Assembly: GCF_001269905.1 (NCBI RefSeq)
Contig: NZ_LHVK01000003.1
Location: 910,981 to 974,980, forward strand
Direction: 5' to 3'
Length of the DNA stretch: 64,000 nt
Source of the DNA: Pseudomonas corrugata
GTDB taxonomy: Bacteria > Pseudomonadota > Gammaproteobacteria > Pseudomonadales > Pseudomonadaceae
In this document: positions 60,705 through 64,000 of the stretch, piece after piece
Layout: each line of letters starts with the position of its first letter
Position numbering within the stretch: the first letter of the stretch is position 1
Translations under genes and position numbers: made by a program
The notes under the pieces: generated by a model
What the model saw: the letters and a program-made list of their open reading frames with translations, nothing else
Databases searched by the model: none
What the model was told of the DNA's origin: nothing

Positions 60705-63700
60705 CTATGACATGGCTCGAGCTTTCAAGGCCCGGGACATCGCCTCGCCCAACCTGGCCACATTGGGGGCTTTGACCACCGTGTTGTGGGTGCCGGGAAG
60801 GGCGGTCACGTTCACCTGGTCATTGAGCAGCCCGCGCCAGCCCAGGGTCGGGTCGTTGCGCTGCTGTTCACTTGCGGTGAACAGCGATACCTCGAGCGGG
60901 CTCGGTGGGCTGACGTAGGTGCCGATGGCCTGTCGCATTGCATAGGCCACCCCCAGGTGGGTGCGCAGCAGGGCAGCGTCGATATCAAGGGGCAGTTCCT
61001 CCGGTAGCAGGCGGTGGGTGATACACAGCGTCAGCATCGCCTCGATGGCCGAGTGTTGCGCCAGTTCCGTCAGTTGTCCGAGCAGGTCGGGGGCGATCTG
61101 TTCGGGGAGCCAGGCCATCAGGAATTGCGCTTCACTCATCGCTTGCATCGGCACCGGTTCAGGGCGTGCCGACGCGTCGATGATGCCGAGGAACTCCACC
61201 ACCTCACCGCCGGCCAGCAGTTGGCGGGCCATTTCATAGGCGATCAGACCACCGGCCGACCACCCGGCAATCCGGTACGGACCCTGCGGCTGAACCTGAC
61301 GGATGCCCGCCAGGTAACGCGCTGCCATGGACGGGACATCCGACAGCGGCGCTTCTCCTGCCACCAGGCCACTGGCGGCCAGGCCGTAGACCGGAACCTG
61401 GGGATCCAGCGACGGCGCCAGGTCCCGTGCGTATTGCACCTCGCCACCAAGTGGATGCACCAGGTACAGCGGCCGCTGGGAACCGCTGCGACGGATCGGT
61501 ACCAGGTTGCTGTTGGCCCCCGGTCGGGCTTGGCCATCGAGGGTCCTGGCGAAGCCGGCAATGGTCGGCTCGACGAACAGATCACGCACGGCAATCGGCT
61601 TGCCGAGGACCTTGCGCAAGCGCGAAGCCATCTGCACCGCCATCAACGAAATTCCGCCGAGGCTGAAGAAGTCATCGTGACGGCTGATGCGCTCCTGTTT
61701 GAACAGGTCCCGCCAGAGCGCCGCGATGGCGATTTCGGTCTCGCCCCGTGGGGCTTCGTAAGGCAAGGCTGGGATCGGAGTGTCTTCTGCTCCGGTCGGC
61801 GAGGCCACGGCGGCGGCCGAGCGTTCCAGCGGCGGCGTGTTTTCCAGCACTTGGCCGATGGATTGCCGTGAATCGGCAACCAGGTTTTCCAGCACCTTGG
61901 CGAACAGTCCGGCGATGTTCTGCACGGTCTCTCGGTCGAACAGATCATTGGCGTATTGCAGGCTACCGCTGATGCGCTCGCCATTGTCGACCAGTGACAG
62001 CGACAGGTCGAACTGGGTGGTGTTGTGCGGGCTTTCCAGGGTTTGCACCGCAAGCCCCGGCAGTTGCAGCGGCGCCGGTGGCGTGTTGTCCAGGCTCAAC
62101 ATCACCTGGAACAACGGGCTGTGGCTCATGCTGCGAGTCGGCTGCAATGCACTGACCACCTGTTCGAAGGGCAGGTCCTGGTGACTGTAGGCCGCCAGTG
62201 TCTGGTCCTTGATCCGCGTCAGCAACCCGTCGACGCGGCTGTCGCGCCCGGTATCGATCCTCAACGCCAGGGTGTTGGCGAAGAAACCGATCAGCGCCTC
62301 CAGCTCCGGCCGCTGACGGTTGGCCACCGGCGTGCCGACCACCACGTCGTGCTGTCCGCTCAGGTGGCTCATCAACACCGACCAGCCGGCCAGCAGTACC
62401 ATGAACAACGTGGTGCCCTGGGCCTGGCTGAAGGCACGCAGTTCGGCACTGAGGGATGCAGAGAAAGCACAGTCGACGATGCCGCCGGCATAGCTCTGTA
62501 TCGCCGGACGCGGGCGATCCAGCGGCAGGTTCAACAGTGCGGGCGCGCCTTCCAGGTGTTGCCGCCAGAAGTCGATCTGCGCCTGCAACGCCGGCCCTTC
62601 GAGGGATTTGCGCTGCCAGGCGGCATAGTCGACGTATTGCAGCGCCAGCGGTGGCAACGGGTCTTTCTGGCCTTGGGCGAATGCGCTGTAGAGCACGCTC
62701 ACTTCCCGGGCCAGGACGCTGTTGGACCAGCCATCGGAGACGATGTGGTGCAAGGTCATGAACAGCACATGTTCGTCGTCCGCCACTTGCACCAGATGGC
62801 CGCGCATCAGCGGTCCCTGGTTCAGGTCGAACAACTGCGTGGTGTTGAGGTGACTGAGGCGCTCCAGCGTGGCCGTGCGTTCGTCGGCCGGCATCTGGCG
62901 CAGGTCCTGCTGTTCCAGCTGGAAGCGGCAGTCGGCCGGGGCGATTTTTTGCACCGGCTCGCCGTCCACCAACTCGAAACGGGTACGCAAGGTTTCATGG
63001 CGCGCCACCAGGCGGTCGAGCGTGGCTAGTAAGGCGGCCTTATCCAGCGAGCCTGTCAGGCGCAGGGCCAGGGGCAAGTGGTAGGCGGCGCCGGCGGCAT
63101 GGTCCAGGTGATCGAGGAACCACAGCCGTTGTTGGGAGAAGGACAACGGCAGCCGTCCCGAGCGATTCGCCAGTGGAATCGATGCCGTTTCATTGGGCGA
63201 CGCGCTGTGGACCAGCGCGGCAAGGCCACGCACCGTCGGTGCGTCGAACAGTTCGCGCAAGGTAATCCGCGCGCCCAGTTTGCGGCGCAGCCTGGACAGC
63301 AACTGCACGGCGAGCAGCGAGTGACCGCCCAGTTCGAGGAAGCCGTCGTGACGGCCAACCTGATCCAGGTGCAGCAGGCCTTTCCAGATCTCGGCGATGG
63401 CGATCTCGGTGTCACCCAGCGGCGCCTCGTAGGCTTTGCTGGCGAGGGCGTCCTGACCGGGTTCGGGCAGGGCACGGCGGTCGAGCTTGCCGTTGGCGGT
63501 GAGGGGCAGGGCGTCCAGGTGCACGAAGGCGCTGGGCACCATGTACTCGGGCAGTCCGCTCAACAGCGCACTGCGCAGTTGCTCAGCCGGAACCGGTTCG
63601 CCGCAGACATAGGCCACCAGGCGTTTGCTCTCCGCGTCGCCCTGGCTGTCCTCACGGGCGATCACCACGGCTTCGCGGATACCCGGGCAAGCCACCAGGG

Positions 63701-64000
63701 CATTCTCGATCTCACCCAACTCGATGCGGAAACCGCGGATCTTCACCTGGAAGTCATTGCGACCCAGGTACTCCAGCGTGCCATCGGCCAACCAGCGACC
63801 GAGGTCGCCGGTCTTGTACAGGCGGGCGCTCGGCTCACCGCTGAACGGATCGGCGATGAAGCGCTCGGCGCTCAGCTCCGGCCGGTTCAGGTAACCCCGG
63901 GCCACACCGACACCGCCGATATGGATTTCCCCGGCCACCCCCAACGGTGCCGGTTCGCCCCGTGCATCCAGCACGTGGACCTGGACGTTGGCGAAGGGGC
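60705..64000 (-). CDS. NRPS 3' end: A(part)-T-C-T-TE, final module without A domain (SyrE-like)
   Basis: The frame enters from the right edge and ends at 60705; about 1098 residues are visible. Order: C-terminal part of an A domain (RLYKTGDLGRWLADG, VKIRGFRIELGEIE), carrier LGGHSLLAVQLL, condensation HHIVSDGW, then directly carrier LGGISLMAVQM and a thioesterase (YLVHPLGG, AGWSAGGLIAYEMARQL). No adenylation motifs occur between the last condensation and carrier domains. SyrE of syringomycin ends in this same C-T-TE, its last carrier being loaded in trans with chlorothreonine. A syringomycin/thanamycin/nunamycin-type lipopeptide is inferred; the rest is outside the window. Confidence 0.88.
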   Translation of the reverse strand, partial: PFANVQVHVLDARGEPAPLGVAGEIHIGGVGVARGYLNRPELSAERFIADPFSGEPSARLYKTGDLGRWLADGTLEYLGRNDFQVKIRGFRIELGEIENALVACPGIREAVVIAREDSQGDAESKRLVAYVCGEPVPAEQLRSALLSGLPEYMVPSAFVHLDALPLTANGKLDRRALPEPGQDALASKAYEAPLGDTEIAIAEIWKGLLHLDQVGRHDGFLELGGHSLLAVQLLSRLRRKLGARITLRELFDAPTVRGLAALVHSASPNETASIPLANRSGRLPLSFSQQRLWFLDHLDHAAGAAYHLPLALRLTGSLDKAALLATLDRLVARHETLRTRFELVDGEPVQKIAPADCRFQLEQQDLRQMPADERTATLERLSHLNTTQLFDLNQGPLMRGHLVQVADDEHVLFMTLHHIVSDGWSNSVLAREVSVLYSAFAQGQKDPLPPLALQYVDYAAWQRKSLEGPALQAQIDFWRQHLEGAPALLNLPLDRPRPAIQSYAGGIVDCAFSASLSAELRAFSQAQGTTLFMVLLAGWSVLMSHLSGQHDVVVGTPVANRQRPELEALIGFFANTLALRIDTGRDSRVDGLLTRIKDQTLAAYSHQDLPFEQVVSALQPTRSMSHSPLFQVMLSLDNTPPAPLQLPGLAVQTLESPHNTTQFDLSLSLVDNGERISGSLQYANDLFDRETVQNIAGLFAKVLENLVADSRQSIGQVLENTPPLERSAAAVASPTGAEDTPIPALPYEAPRGETEIAIAALWRDLFKQERISRHDDFFSLGGISLMAVQMASRLRKVLGKPIAVRDLFVEPTIAGFARTLDGQARPGANSNLVPIRRSGSQRPLYLVHPLGGEVQYARDLAPSLDPQVPVYGLAASGLVAGEAPLSDVPSMAARYLAGIRQVQPQGPYRIAGWSAGGLIAYEMARQLLAGGEVVEFLGIIDASARPEPVPMQAMSEAQFLMAWLPEQIAPDLLGQLTELAQHSAIEAMLTLCITHRLLPEELPLDIDAALLRTHLGVAYAMRQAIGTYVSPPSPLEVSLFTASEQQRNDPTLGWRGLLNDQVNVTALPGTHNTVVKAPNVARLGEAMSRALKARAMS

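Noticed and set aside
59681..60775. Several short frames on both strands in the REP array that look like a repeated gene family
   Set aside because: They repeat with the 134-bp unit and encode only REP-derived peptides.

Overview
The window reads as chromosome of a plant- or soil-associated Pseudomonas of the fluorescens complex, most likely near the P. corrugata branch. The reasons are the high GC, dozens of REP palindromes of the GTGGGAGC...GCTCCCAC type, the classic gene orders mltD-gloB-methyltransferase-rnhA-dnaQ and DUF1853/nadK-phosphoesterase-rhomboid-DUF1315-DUF2797-pepN, and a block of lipopeptide-type biosynthesis genes at the right end. No rRNA, tRNA, CRISPR array or intact insertion sequence was recognised.

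Left part (1-25 kb), mostly core genes: the end of a Yej-type peptide importer locus (two tandem periplasmic binding proteins), mltD, gloB, a methyltransferase, rnhA, dnaQ, a GNAT acetyltransferase converging on a LysR regulator, a small hypothetical, an FMN reductase, a truncated orphan ORF, a DUF6124 gene with an unusually structured leader, a minimal arsRB pair, the nadK-to-pepN block, and a YCF48/RND-exporter pair.

Middle (25-43 kb), accessory: a 1567-residue DUF6543 (dermonecrotic-toxin-like) protein; a sugar-acid catabolic locus (FCD/GntR regulator, IlvD/Edd dehydratase, MFS transporter, AraD1-type hydrolase-fold protein, ketoglutarate semialdehyde dehydrogenase) with two FadR-type operators in its divergent promoter; and an 1861-residue secreted mannuronan C5-epimerase that also carries an acetyl-esterase domain, RTX-like modules and Ig-like inserts.

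43-46 kb: a membrane protein, then a candidate ANR-controlled two-gene operon in which a full-length HemN paralogue that has lost the radical-SAM cysteines is translationally coupled to canonical hemN.

Right part (46.5-64 kb), secondary metabolism: an outer-membrane efflux channel with a small DUF2158 protein, a SyrF/SalA-type LuxR regulator, and an FAD monooxygenase, a bimodular Ser-Pro NRPS with thioesterase, and a family-1 glycosyltransferase. The last three match the brabantamide (SB-253514) genes braC, braB and braA in content and order. The LuxR gene and the glycosyltransferase share an about 80-bp upstream element with fixed internal spacing, suggesting co-regulation. A perfect-period 134-bp REP array (seven copies) separates them from the 3' end of a second NRPS whose last module is C-T-TE with no adenylation domain, the arrangement known from SyrE of the syringomycin family.
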